From the NCBI RefSeq assembly GCF_009208075.1, contig NZ_WFKJ01000020.1, positions 1 through 48,525 on the forward strand: a stretch of DNA of 48,525 bases. The letters run 5' to 3'. Both the position numbers and the translations under genes were made by a program. Under the pieces are notes generated by a model. That model saw nothing but the letters and a program-made list of their open reading frames with translations, had not been told where the DNA came from and made no database searches. This document shows, piece by piece, positions 1 through 8,439 of this stretch (within the stretch, counting starts at the first letter, position 1; each line of letters starts with the position of its first letter). The stretch is from Poseidonibacter ostreae. GTDB taxonomy: Bacteria > Campylobacterota > Campylobacteria > Campylobacterales > Arcobacteraceae.

Positions 1-6
1 CTTTTG

Positions 7-1044
7 TTAGTGAACGATAATATCTTTTGCACCTTTTGGAATAACTTCTCCAATAATACTAGCATATCCAAAACTTAAATCCTGAATCTCTTTTACATAC
101 TCTTTAGCATCAGCTGGATCCATTGCAATTAATAAGCCACCAGATGTTTGTGCATCACATAATAGTGCTTTACAATAGTGTGATAAGTTACTCATATATG
201 TAACTTTTTCTTCCATATACTTCATATTCTTTTTAGTCCCACCAGGAATTACATTATCATCAGATAATCCAATTGCTTCTTGAATAATTGGAACTTCTGA
301 ACATTGAATAGAGAAAGAAGTAAGTTCATTTACTGATTCTAAACTATGTCCTAATAAACCAAATCCAGTAATATCTGTACAAGAACTAACATCATATTTC
401 TTCATTATTTTAGATGGAAGGTAATTTAATGCTGCCATAATATTTGCACAATGTTTCATTACTTTCATATCAACTAAATCTCTTTTTATTCCTGTTGTTA
501 AAATTCCCATTCCAATTGGTTTAGTTAAAACTAAAACATGTCCAATTTTTGATGTATTATTTCTTACAATATCATTTGGATGAATAATACCAGTTACAGA
601 AAGTCCATAATACATTTCAGGTGATTCAATAGTATGTCCACCTAGTAAAAGTCCACCACACTCTTTAATCTTTTCATTTCCACCATTTAAGATTTCTCCT
701 AAGGCTTCATAAGATAAGTTCTTTTTATCAAATCCTACTATATTTAAAGCAGTTTTAACTTCTGCTCCCATAGCAAAAACATCTGATAAAGAGTTTGCAG
801 CTGCAATTTGACCATAAATATATGGGTCATCAACAACTGGTGTAATAAAATCTAAAGTTTGTACAATAGCTTGTTCTTCATTTATTTGATAAACACTAGC
901 ATCTTCAGCTGTGTCAAATCCTACTAAAATTTTTTCATCACTTGGTGATAAGTTACAAAGAGTTTGTTTAAGATCCCCCGGACCCATCTTTGCTGCTCAT
1001 CCTGCTGCTTGAACGAATTTAGTTAGTTTATATTCGTTATTCAT
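7..1044 (-). CDS. selD: Selenide, water dikinase (selenophosphate synthetase), selenocysteine-containing
   Basis: Makes selenophosphate from selenide and ATP, the selenium donor for Sec-tRNA. The uninterrupted reading frame starts only at 987, but the same frame continues upstream through one TGA (997-999) to an ATG at 1042-1044 that has an AGAGGA ribosome site. Read as selenocysteine, the N-terminus contains G-U16-A-A-K19, matching the Cys17/Lys20 active-site pair of E. coli SelD. The full length of 345 residues is normal for the family, while the 326-residue version would lack the catalytic residues. The Gly-rich LLLGGHT segment and the C-terminal CDAQTSGGLL motif are present. The gene is divergent from a PhnD-like ABC importer. 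Sec in SelD is known in other bacteria; Sec decoding here is inferred from the frame and a following hairpin. Confidence 0.95.
970..990 (-). promoter_or_regulatory. Candidate bacterial SECIS hairpin in selD
   Basis: In the mRNA the sequence after the UGA can fold. AAGAU (990-986) pairs with AUCUU (974-970). Alternatively GGUCC (984-980) pairs with GGAUC (976-972) around a GGG loop, starting 12 nt after the UGA. The spacing and G-rich loop resemble the hairpin seen in fdhA. The fold is by eye only. Confidence 0.5.
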
Positions 1045-1288
1045 ATTTCCTCTTTTTTACATTTAAATGTAATGATATAAAAAGATTTTACATCTTTTTA
1101 TTTTAAATAGATATTAAGATAGTAAAAATTTTTTTACCATTTAATCTTTTGTTTACTTTTGATATAGTATTATGCCAACTTAAAATAGCATTTAGACCTA
1201 AGGTTTAGGTTTGACATAAAGAATGATTATATTTAACAATCTTACTTTATATCTTAATGTATGCTTCAAATTATTGAGGTTTAATCCT
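1045..1288. promoter_or_regulatory. Divergent promoter region with three palindromes
   Basis: This is the intergenic region between selD (minus) and the selenate-type ABC operon (plus). It holds a perfect 16-base palindrome TTACATTTAAATGTAA at 1057-1072 just upstream of the selD ribosome site. An 8-base-pair hairpin AAAAAGAT/ATCTTTTT lies at 1079-1099. An inverted repeat ACCTAA-GGT-TTAGGT lies at 1196-1210 on the transporter side. All three are plausible regulator or leader structures; no regulator can be assigned from sequence. Confidence 0.5.
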
Positions 1289-2134
1289 ATGAAAAAAATA
1301 TTACTAATGTTAATCATGGTTGTTGGTTTTGTATATGCAAAGTCTTTTACATTTACTGCAATTCCAGATCAAGATGAAACACAATTAAAAGAGAGATTCT
1401 CTAAGTTAGCTGTTTATTTAACTAAAGAATTAAATGTTGACGTTAAGTTTGTACCTGTTAAGTCTTATTCTGCATCTATTGCAGCATTTAGAAACAATCA
1501 AGTTCAACTTGCATGGTTTGGTGGATTATCTGGTGTTAAAGCTAGACTTGTAGTTCCTGGTTCAGTTGCAATTGCACAAGGGTACGAAGACCCGAATTTT
1601 CATTCATTTATAATTGCGAATACTTCAACAGGATTAGAAAAAAGTGAAACTATTCCTGCTGGAATTGAAGGTAAAACATTTACTTTTGGTTCAAAAGGTT
1701 CTACATCTGGAAGATTAATGCCTGAGTATTTTATTACTGAGCAATTCAAAAAATCTCCAAATGATCTTTTCAAAAAAGTTGGATTCTCTGGAAACCATTC
1801 AAAAACTGTTGAATTAGTTCAAAGTGGTGCTTACGAAGTAGGTGCTGTTAACTATAAAGTATGGAAAAGAGAACTTAAATCTGGAAAAATTGATCCTTCA
1901 AAAGTGAAAATAATTTATCAAACACCTGGATATCCTGATTACAACTTCACTGCTCGTGGTGATTTAGATAAGCAATTCGGTGCTGGTTTTACTAAAAAAC
2001 TTCAAGCAGCAATCTTAAATATTAAAGATGAAAAAATCTTAAATGCTTTCCCAAGAACTGGATTTATTGAAGCTAAAAATGAAGATTTTAAACCTGTATT
2101 AGATACAGCTAGAAAATTAGGTTTAGTTGACTAA
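1289..2134 (+). CDS. ABC transporter periplasmic binding protein, PhnD-like (putative selenate/oxyanion)
   Basis: 281-residue periplasmic solute-binding protein. Residues 1-17 form a signal peptide ending VYA. The mature part has the PhnD-family fold pattern, including the segment QVQLAWFGGLSGVKAR and the later GSKGSTSGRLMPEYF ligand-loop motif. I place the start at the ATG at 1289 because GAGG at 1276-1279 precedes it and the signal peptide begins there; the frame is open 22 codons further upstream. It heads a compact ABC operon (9-base gap to the ATPase). Relatives beside selD are usually annotated as selenate binding proteins, and the neighbouring selD and selenoprotein FDH support that. 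Phosphonate or another oxyanion remains possible. Confidence 0.8.
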   Translation: MKKILLMLIMVVGFVYAKSFTFTAIPDQDETQLKERFSKLAVYLTKELNVDVKFVPVKSYSASIAAFRNNQVQLAWFGGLSGVKARLVVPGSVAIAQGYEDPNFHSFIIANTSTGLEKSETIPAGIEGKTFTFGSKGSTSGRLMPEYFITEQFKKSPNDLFKKVGFSGNHSKTVELVQSGAYEVGAVNYKVWKRELKSGKIDPSKVKIIYQTPGYPDYNFTARGDLDKQFGAGFTKKLQAAILNIKDEKILNAFPRTGFIEAKNEDFKPVLDTARKLGLVD

Positions 2135-2142
2135 TTTTTAAT

Positions 2143-2802
2143 ATGGCATTTAATTTACAAGAACAATCTATCTCTTATGGAGACTTTACAGTTTTAAGTG
2201 ATTTTAGTTTATCTATTAAAAAGGGCGAGAAAGTTGCCCTTTTAGGTAAAAGTGGTAGTGGTAAATCTACTTTATTAAAACACCTTTTTGACTTAGAAAA
2301 AGAAAACTCTACATATATTCCACAAGAGTTAGGTCTTGTAAATAATCTGTCAGTTTTTCACAATGTTTATATTTCAAAACTTGATGAAAACTCACTTTTT
2401 GTTAACTTACGAAATTTAATTCTACCTTCAAAACAATATAAAGATGAAATTTTAAAAGTTTTAAAAGAAGTAGAATTAGAAGATAAACTTCATTCAAAAA
2501 TTGCAAATCTATCAGGTGGACAAAAACAAAGATGTGCAATATCTAGAGCAGTTTTTGACAAAAAACAAATACTTTTAGCAGATGAACCAATTTCAGCACT
2601 TGATGAATATTTAAGTGATGAAATTTTAAAACTATTAACTACTAAGTTTGAAACTTCAATTTGTGCATTACATAATGTAGATTTAGCAATAAAAAACTTT
2701 GATAGGGTAATAGGCCTTAAAAATGGAAAAGTTTTAGTTGATAAAGCTTGTAGTGACTTAAATGAAGATGATAGGCAAAAGTTGTATTATGTTTGTGACT
2801 AA
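2143..2802 (+). CDS. ABC transporter ATP-binding protein (PhnC-like)
   Basis: 219-residue ATPase energising the adjacent permease. Walker A GKSGSGKST is at residues 35-43, followed by a short Q-loop region, the signature LSGGQKQR and Walker B ILLADEP with the downstream SALD D-loop. It is slightly shorter than usual PhnC proteins (about 250). Its 3' end overlaps the permease start by 14 bases, indicating translational coupling. The substrate is inferred from the binding protein and selD. Confidence 0.88.
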   Translation: MAFNLQEQSISYGDFTVLSDFSLSIKKGEKVALLGKSGSGKSTLLKHLFDLEKENSTYIPQELGLVNNLSVFHNVYISKLDENSLFVNLRNLILPSKQYKDEILKVLKEVELEDKLHSKIANLSGGQKQRCAISRAVFDKKQILLADEPISALDEYLSDEILKLLTTKFETSICALHNVDLAIKNFDRVIGLKNGKVLVDKACSDLNEDDRQKLYYVCD

Positions 2803-4270
2803 AAACCTAAGGGTAAGCTTTATAATTTTTATTGTTGGACTTATAAGTTTCTTTATTGCTGACTTATCTATTTCAACAGTTGATACTTCTTTATTAGTTG
2901 AAGAATTCTTTTTCTCAATTATAAAGCTTTCTTTTAGTAATTATTCTATTTTATTCGAAGCTTTTTTAAACACTATTACTATTGCTATTATTTCGATTTT
3001 TATCTCTTCAATTATTGGATTTTTTCTAGCTTTGTTTTTTTCAAATATGCTAGTTCGTATATCTTTATCCTTTACACGTGCAATTCATGAACTTTTTTGG
3101 GCTTTAATATTTTTACAGATTTTTGGACTAAATACTTTAACTGCAATACTAGCAATTATCATACCTTATAGTGCAATTCTTGCAAAAGTATACGCTGAAA
3201 TACTTGAAGAACATGATACTTTCCCTGACGTTTTAAGAGGGAAAAGTAAAGTATCATATTTTATTTATACAAAAATACCAGATGCCTTTCCTCATTTGAT
3301 TTCTTATACTTTATATAGATTTGAGTGTGCATTAAGATCAACTGCAATTTTAGGATTTGTTGGAATTACTACTTTAGGATATTATCTTTCTAGTTCTTTT
3401 ATGCAAGGCTATTACAACGAAGTTTGGTTAATGTTAATACTATTTTATATAGTAATTGCAAGTGTTAAATGGTGGTTTAATAAATATACTTTTACTCCTT
3501 TGACTATTGCTTCATTCTTTTATCTAGATGATTTTTCAGGATTTAACTGGGATAATTTAGTAAGATTTGTAACAAGTGATATTGTGCCACATCCAATTAG
3601 AAATGATTTAGGTTTTGACAAAACTCTAGCTTGGTTTGATAATATCTTTTCAAACGAGATACTTCCTGGTGTTTTTAATACAATAGTTTTAACACAACTA
3701 TCTCTTTTTTTAACTGCACTTTTGGCTTTAGTTTTATTTCCTTTAGTTTCAAAAAAGTTTTTTTCAAAACCTACAAGACTTACTTCACATATATTTTTAG
3801 TAATTCTAAGGTCAACTCCTGAATATATTTTAGCTTATATCTTCTTGCAGTTATTTGGTCCCTCAATGCTTCCAGCAGCATTAGCTTTAATGTTACATAA
3901 TGGTTCAATAATTGGACACCTAATGGGTAATGAAACAAATCTATTAAGCTTACGTCCCGATGTTACAAAAAAAAGAAATGAAAAGTATTTTTATGAAGTA
4001 CTACCTCGTGTTTATAATCAATTTTTAGCATTTTTATTTTATAGATGGGAAATTATTATGAGAGAAAGTGCAATATTAGGAATATTAGGAATTGCTACTT
4101 TAGGATTCTTTATTGATTCTGCAATTGCTGATTTTAGATTAGATAAAATGTTTTTGCTTTTACTTGTAACTGCTTTATTAAATATTATAGTTGATTTAAT
4201 TTCTAAAAAAGCAAGAGAATATTTAAGAGCTGATGCTAGTTTTTCTTCTTGTGGATGTTCTTTAAAATAA
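2789..4270 (+). CDS. ABC transporter permease, fused double PhnE-like domain
   Basis: 493-residue inner-membrane permease with two homologous halves in one chain, each with several hydrophobic spans and a cytoplasmic coupling (EAA-like) loop: one near 'YTLYRFECALRSTAILGFVG' and a matching one near 'FLFYRWEIIMRESAILGILG'. PhnE proteins normally have one such domain, so this is a tandem fusion that would supply both halves of the channel. I use the ATG at 2789, overlapping the ATPase gene; an ATG nine codons upstream is also in frame. The C-terminus ends in a Cys-rich SSCGCS tail of unknown purpose. Confidence 0.85.
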   Translation: MFVTKNLRVSFIIFIVGLISFFIADLSISTVDTSLLVEEFFFSIIKLSFSNYSILFEAFLNTITIAIISIFISSIIGFFLALFFSNMLVRISLSFTRAIHELFWALIFLQIFGLNTLTAILAIIIPYSAILAKVYAEILEEHDTFPDVLRGKSKVSYFIYTKIPDAFPHLISYTLYRFECALRSTAILGFVGITTLGYYLSSSFMQGYYNEVWLMLILFYIVIASVKWWFNKYTFTPLTIASFFYLDDFSGFNWDNLVRFVTSDIVPHPIRNDLGFDKTLAWFDNIFSNEILPGVFNTIVLTQLSLFLTALLALVLFPLVSKKFFSKPTRLTSHIFLVILRSTPEYILAYIFLQLFGPSMLPAALALMLHNGSIIGHLMGNETNLLSLRPDVTKKRNEKYFYEVLPRVYNQFLAFLFYRWEIIMRESAILGILGIATLGFFIDSAIADFRLDKMFLLLLVTALLNIIVDLISKKAREYLRADASFSSCGCSLK

Positions 4271-4307
4271 ATTACTCTATAATACAATCAAAAATTATAG
4301 GAAAAAC

Positions 4308-4439
4308 ATGAAAAATATAGTAATAATTTCAGTGATTGTTATTTCACTTGGATACATGGTTACAATTTTATTAGATAGGTATGAAACTATTAAAACTACA
4401 AATGAGACTATTAAAAAAACTCAACAAAATACTAAATAG
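4308..4439 (+). CDS. Small single-pass membrane protein (43 aa)
   Basis: Short gene with ATG at 4308, TAG at 4437-4439 and a good ribosome site (ATAGGAAAAAC). It encodes an N-terminal hydrophobic helix (residues about 3-22, rich in Ile/Val/Leu) followed by a polar Thr/Lys/Asn-rich tail. It sits alone between the ABC operon and an unknown 119-residue gene. I recognise no family. Coding potential rests on the ribosome site, the signal-anchor pattern and the otherwise empty interval. Confidence 0.55.
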   Translation: MKNIVIISVIVISLGYMVTILLDRYETIKTTNETIKKTQQNTK

Positions 4440-4506
4440 TATAGAACTTTTAATTTAAATATTAACTTGTTATAATACGCAAAAATCACATAAGAGAAGT
4501 TTTAAA

Positions 4507-4866
4507 ATGAATGAAGTTATAAATAAAGATTACGAACCTGTTGAAGTATTTGATTATGCACAATATCAAAAAGATATGGAAGCTAAAATAGTTAGAAACC
4601 CTAGAACAAATACACCAATAGATTATATTACAGATGAAAAACTTGCTGAACTTGAAAAAGAAGGCATTACAGACTTTAGACCCTATATTCCAGTTCCAAA
4701 AGATATTAAAGCACACTTATTGTTTGCTGTAAATATATGGATTAAATTATCAAAAACATACCCAAATGATGAATATCTTAAAAGCTTAGACAACGAAGCT
4801 AATCATCATATAGTATTATCTTATGATTGGTATAAAAAATTTGGAATAGATAAACCTGTAATTTAA
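4507..4866 (+). CDS. Hypothetical protein (119 aa)
   Basis: Soluble acidic protein with ribosome site AGAGAAG upstream. It is rich in Tyr, Asp and Lys, has no signal peptide or membrane segment, and no catalytic motif I can name. The C-terminal half (residues about 70-115) looks helical with the pattern LLFAVNIWIKLSKTYP. Its stop overlaps the convergent response-regulator gene by 4 bases. Function unknown. Confidence 0.7.
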   Translation: MNEVINKDYEPVEVFDYAQYQKDMEAKIVRNPRTNTPIDYITDEKLAELEKEGITDFRPYIPVPKDIKAHLLFAVNIWIKLSKTYPNDEYLKSLDNEANHHIVLSYDWYKKFGIDKPVI

Positions 4867-5525
4867 ATACTATCTAAAGATGCTTCATTAAACTTATAAG
4901 TTTTATGAGCAACTTTCACTAATATATGCTTTTCTGCTAACTCTTTAAAAAGTTTAATAAGAGTTGGTTTAGAAATAGATATCTCTTCCATCACTTCAGT
5001 ATATGAGGCTGTAAAAAGATTATCATTATCTAAACTATTTATGATATATTTTATAATATCTACTTGCTTACTATCTGTAATTGCTGATATTGTTTTAATA
5101 ACATGAATATTCTTTCTTATCTCTTTTCTTTGAACTACAGGCAGTAATATGTCATGTAAAGTATTTAATAACTCTTTTATATTAATTGGTTTTACAATAT
5201 AGTTTTCAACTTTTAATTTTATAGCATCTAGTAAATATTTTGTATCTGTATGTGCTGTTGTTAGTATAGTTGGAATATAGATGTTTTTTTCTCTTATATG
5301 TTTTAAAAAATCAATTCCATTTTCATTTTCAAGTAATATATCAGAAATTATTACATCCACTTTTTTATTAAGTAGTATATCCATAGCCTCTTTTGATGTT
5401 TTTACTGCATATATATTATTAACAAAATCTTCTAATACATCATGTGTATGTTTTAATAAATTTTCATCATCTTCTAAATATAAAATATTAAAGTCATGTA
5501 AGATATTTAAATCTTTATTTTCCAT
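4863..5525 (-). CDS. Response regulator with winged-helix-like output domain
   Basis: 220 residues. Receiver domain 10-125 with acidic pocket D19/D20, phospho-acceptor D62 (in DVIISDILL) and conserved Lys in NYIVKPIN. The C-terminal region 140-215 has a helix-turn-helix pattern (SYTEVMEEISISKPTLIKLFKEL) followed by a beta wing, so it probably binds DNA. The 5' end overlaps the histidine kinase gene by 11 bases and the pair is followed upstream by a periplasmic binding-protein gene. Such binding-protein/kinase/regulator triplets usually control uptake or breakdown of the sensed solute; the target is not visible here. Confidence 0.88.
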   Translation of the reverse strand: MENKDLNILHDFNILYLEDDENLLKHTHDVLEDFVNNIYAVKTSKEAMDILLNKKVDVIISDILLENENGIDFLKHIREKNIYIPTILTTAHTDTKYLLDAIKLKVENYIVKPINIKELLNTLHDILLPVVQRKEIRKNIHVIKTISAITDSKQVDIIKYIINSLDNDNLFTASYTEVMEEISISKPTLIKLFKELAEKHILVKVAHKTYKFNEASLDSI

Positions 5526-7098
5526 CTTTAACCTCTTCGTTTATAATTGGAATTTTAATAGTAAATAAGGAACAATTAAAATTTCGCTTGTCTTTGATTT
5601 TATGTGTTACAGTTTTATATAAAATAGTACCATTCATATGTTTTTCAACAATTTGTTTTGACATATAAAGACCAATACCCGTTCCTGCACTTTTGTACTT
5701 TGTTGTATAGTAAGGTTCAAAAATCTTAGGAACAATATCTTCAGGAATTCCTCCCCCATTATCAATCATATTTATTATGATATTTTCTTTATATTTATGT
5801 ATTATAATTTTAATTATTCTATCATTTTTATTAACAGTGGAACATAAAGCATCTTTTGAATTTGATATAATGTTTAAAAATACATGAGATAGCTCATTAT
5901 AAAAACTATTTATCTCAATATCTTGTTTTATTATTAGATTTATTTTTATATTCTCTTTTTCTAATAAGTATTTTGCAAGTTGCATTGAGTGTTCAATACA
6001 GTTTTTTATAAAGAATTTACTTTTTGCTTTATCTGGAGAAAAAAAGTTTTTAAAATCATCCAAAGTATTAGACATATTTTGTGCTAAAAGTAGGGCATCT
6101 TCTACTTTTTCATCTACAAACTTTTCAGTTAATTTTCCTACTAGCATTTTTGTTTGAAAACTCTGTACTATCATAGTTAAAGAACCAAGTGGTTGTCTCC
6201 ATTGATGTGCAATATTATTAAGCATTTCTCCTAAAGATGCAAGCCTTGCTTGTTGAAACATAATAATATCTTTCTTTCTATTTTGAGTTACTTCTTTTGA
6301 TACTTTTGTTTCTAGATAGTTATTTAACTCTTTTAACTCTTTTGTTTTTTCTTCTACTTTTTGCTCTAAGCTATTGTGTAAGGTTTTAACATTATTAATA
6401 ATTAAAACAGTAAGAATAATAGAAAATAAGAATACTAAAAAGATAGAAATAAAAGAAAAAATCATAATAGTATTAAAGACTTTTTGAGTATTTCTTTTTT
6501 CATTAATTGCAAGTGATAAATCATAGTTAATCAAACTTGTTATGTAAATAGATATAGCATTTATACTAAGATTAAGTTCAGCATAATAAGCATGTTTTTC
6601 TTTTGCATCAAAATTAATTAGTTTCTTTTTTATTTTCAATAGTTTTTTATTAATATTATTTATTATATTTTTCTTTAAAACTTTATTTTCATGATATTTT
6701 TCTTCATTAATTAAAAACTTTTTAATAAAAGTATTTATGAATAAAAGAGATGCCTTATGCTTTATATTCTCATTATATTCAAGCCAGTTTTTTTCAATTA
6801 ATTGTTGTGCTAACTCTAAAACTTCTTTTGCTTGAATATAAGAAATATCTTTCTCTTCTAGGTCTTTTAAGGTATCTTGTATATTTACCTTATAAGTATC
6901 TTTCATATTTTCTAATTTAATTAATGTTTTTGTTCTATTATCAAATAAAATATCAAAATCTTCTTTTATTGTAAATGTAGAAATTTGAGATAAAACAACT
7001 ATACAAATCATTCCTCCCGCAATAATAAAAATTAAAAATGAAGTTTTATATTTAAAACTTAAATTATCAAAAAATGCAAATATTTTTTTTAAACTCAT
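5515..7098 (-). CDS. Sensor histidine kinase
   Basis: 527-residue membrane kinase. Transmembrane segments at about 20-41 and 207-233 bracket a periplasmic helical sensor region. A coiled-coil linker (LEQKVEEKTKELKELNNYLE) leads to the dimerisation domain with phospho-acceptor H298 in AHQWRQPL. The ATPase domain shows an N-box (HVFLNIISNSKDAL), G1 (DNGGGIP), F (FEPYYTTK) and G2 (GTGIGLYMSK). It lies one base from the binding-protein gene and overlaps its regulator. The ligand is probably delivered by that binding protein; this is inference from context. Confidence 0.93.
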   Translation of the reverse strand: MSLKKIFAFFDNLSFKYKTSFLIFIIAGGMICIVVLSQISTFTIKEDFDILFDNRTKTLIKLENMKDTYKVNIQDTLKDLEEKDISYIQAKEVLELAQQLIEKNWLEYNENIKHKASLLFINTFIKKFLINEEKYHENKVLKKNIINNINKKLLKIKKKLINFDAKEKHAYYAELNLSINAISIYITSLINYDLSLAINEKRNTQKVFNTIMIFSFISIFLVFLFSIILTVLIINNVKTLHNSLEQKVEEKTKELKELNNYLETKVSKEVTQNRKKDIIMFQQARLASLGEMLNNIAHQWRQPLGSLTMIVQSFQTKMLVGKLTEKFVDEKVEDALLLAQNMSNTLDDFKNFFSPDKAKSKFFIKNCIEHSMQLAKYLLEKENIKINLIIKQDIEINSFYNELSHVFLNIISNSKDALCSTVNKNDRIIKIIIHKYKENIIINMIDNGGGIPEDIVPKIFEPYYTTKYKSAGTGIGLYMSKQIVEKHMNGTILYKTVTHKIKDKRNFNCSLFTIKIPIINEEVKDGK

Positions 7099-7099
7099 A

Positions 7100-8248
7100 C
7101 TAGTTCTTCATCTCTTCAAATGTAGAGTTTTTGTATTCAAATAAATAAACCTTATTTAGTAGTTGTGTATTTCTAAAGTTTAAAATAACTCCATCTAATA
7201 AATTGTATGGTGTAGTTTTTAAATTATGAAGAAATTTTTGCCTTGTTATATCACCTTTTATTCTTTTTATTGCATTTACTAAAACTTTTGCAGATAAAAA
7301 GGCTTCAAGTGAAATAAAACCTAACTCTTGATTTGGATAATATTTTTTCATTAATGTTTGATACTCTAAAATCACAGGAATATTCGTATCAAAATAACTT
7401 GGAACAACTTGAGAAAATAAAAGGTTTTTAGTATTTGTTTTTTGTTTTTTCAACTCTTTTACCATTTCATTTGCATCACCAAAAGATATATTACAAAAAA
7501 TTGTATTTTTCATTTTTATATTTTCTTTTGCTTTTTCTATAAAAAGAGAATTTGTTTTGTAAGCTCCAACCATTACAATAGCTTCAGGACTAGCATCTTT
7601 TATTTCATTAAAAGCATGATTAATTGAAAGGGTATTTCTTTTATATGAGCCTTCTGCAACTAAAGGAAGTCCTCTTTTTTTTAAAGAGTTAATTAATGAT
7701 ATATATCCTTCTTCTCCATAATCATCATTTTGATAAAAAACAGCAATTCTACTTAAGCCTTTTTCATCATGCAGATGACTAACTATAGCTTCTATCTCTT
7801 CTTGATATGAACTTCTGAAGTTTATAAAGTTTTCATTTTTTGTATTTCTTAAAAAAGATGCACCTGAAAATGTAGCAAACAAAGGTATATCTTTATCATA
7901 TAAAATAGGCAAAATACTTTTTACAGTTGGAGTTCCTACTAAACCAAAGAGTGCAAAAGCATTATCCTCAAATGTAAGCTTTTTAGCATTGTCAACTGTA
8001 AGTTCAGGTTCATACTTATCATCATAAATTAAAAAGTTTATTTTTTTATCACCTAAAAGATTTTCATCATTTGCATATTTAAAGTAAGAATTAGCTCCAG
8101 CAGTTACAGAATCTCCCCAAGCTTTTATAATACCAGTTTTAGGAATTGAGGTTCCTATGGTAATATTTTTGTCAGTAAAAGTTTCATCTTTAAAGTAAAT
8201 ATAAATTATTGCTAAAATAAAAAATAATATTGGAATACGTTTAATCAT
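7100..8248 (-). CDS. Periplasmic ligand-binding protein (branched-chain amino acid/amide type)
   Basis: 382 residues, N-terminal hydrophobic segment (about 4-20) acting as signal peptide or anchor, then a type I periplasmic-binding fold typical of the Leu/Ile/Val- and amide-binding family (GTSIPKTGIIKAWGD near the start; IAVFYQNDDYGEEGY in the middle). No ABC permease is nearby. It precedes a histidine kinase and response regulator on the same strand, so it most likely acts as the extracytoplasmic sensor of that two-component system, not as a transport component. The ligand cannot be told. Confidence 0.83.
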   Translation of the reverse strand: MIKRIPILFFILAIIYIYFKDETFTDKNITIGTSIPKTGIIKAWGDSVTAGANSYFKYANDENLLGDKKINFLIYDDKYEPELTVDNAKKLTFEDNAFALFGLVGTPTVKSILPILYDKDIPLFATFSGASFLRNTKNENFINFRSSYQEEIEAIVSHLHDEKGLSRIAVFYQNDDYGEEGYISLINSLKKRGLPLVAEGSYKRNTLSINHAFNEIKDASPEAIVMVGAYKTNSLFIEKAKENIKMKNTIFCNISFGDANEMVKELKKQKTNTKNLLFSQVVPSYFDTNIPVILEYQTLMKKYYPNQELGFISLEAFLSAKVLVNAIKRIKGDITRQKFLHNLKTTPYNLLDGVILNFRNTQLLNKVYLFEYKNSTFEEMKN

Positions 8249-8323
8249 AATGTAGTTTACTAAAAAATATTCAAAAAAATGCTTTAATTTTTGATAGATA
8301 AAAACATTTGAATTTATATTCGA

Positions 8324-8377
8324 GCTTAAAAGTAACAGTTGGTAAAATTTTGGTAAAATATTTTTTAACTTTTAAGC
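8324..8377 (+). promoter_or_regulatory. Inverted repeat and tandem repeat upstream of fdh operon
   Basis: GCTTAAAAGT (8324-8333) and its exact complement ACTTTTAAGC (8368-8377) flank two copies of TTGGTAAAAT at 8339-8348 and 8350-8359. The copies are 11 bases apart, about one helical turn. This looks like a regulator site or leader hairpin controlling the formate dehydrogenase operon. No binding protein is identified. Confidence 0.45.
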
Positions 8378-8439
8378 CTTGTTTAATTTTTATACATATA
8401 TCATTAAGTAAAATATTATTGACCAAAAAGGCATGTTAT

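Noticed and set aside
987-999. selD start at 987
   Set aside because: It would remove the catalytic Sec/Lys motif; the frame continues through TGA to a better start at 1044.
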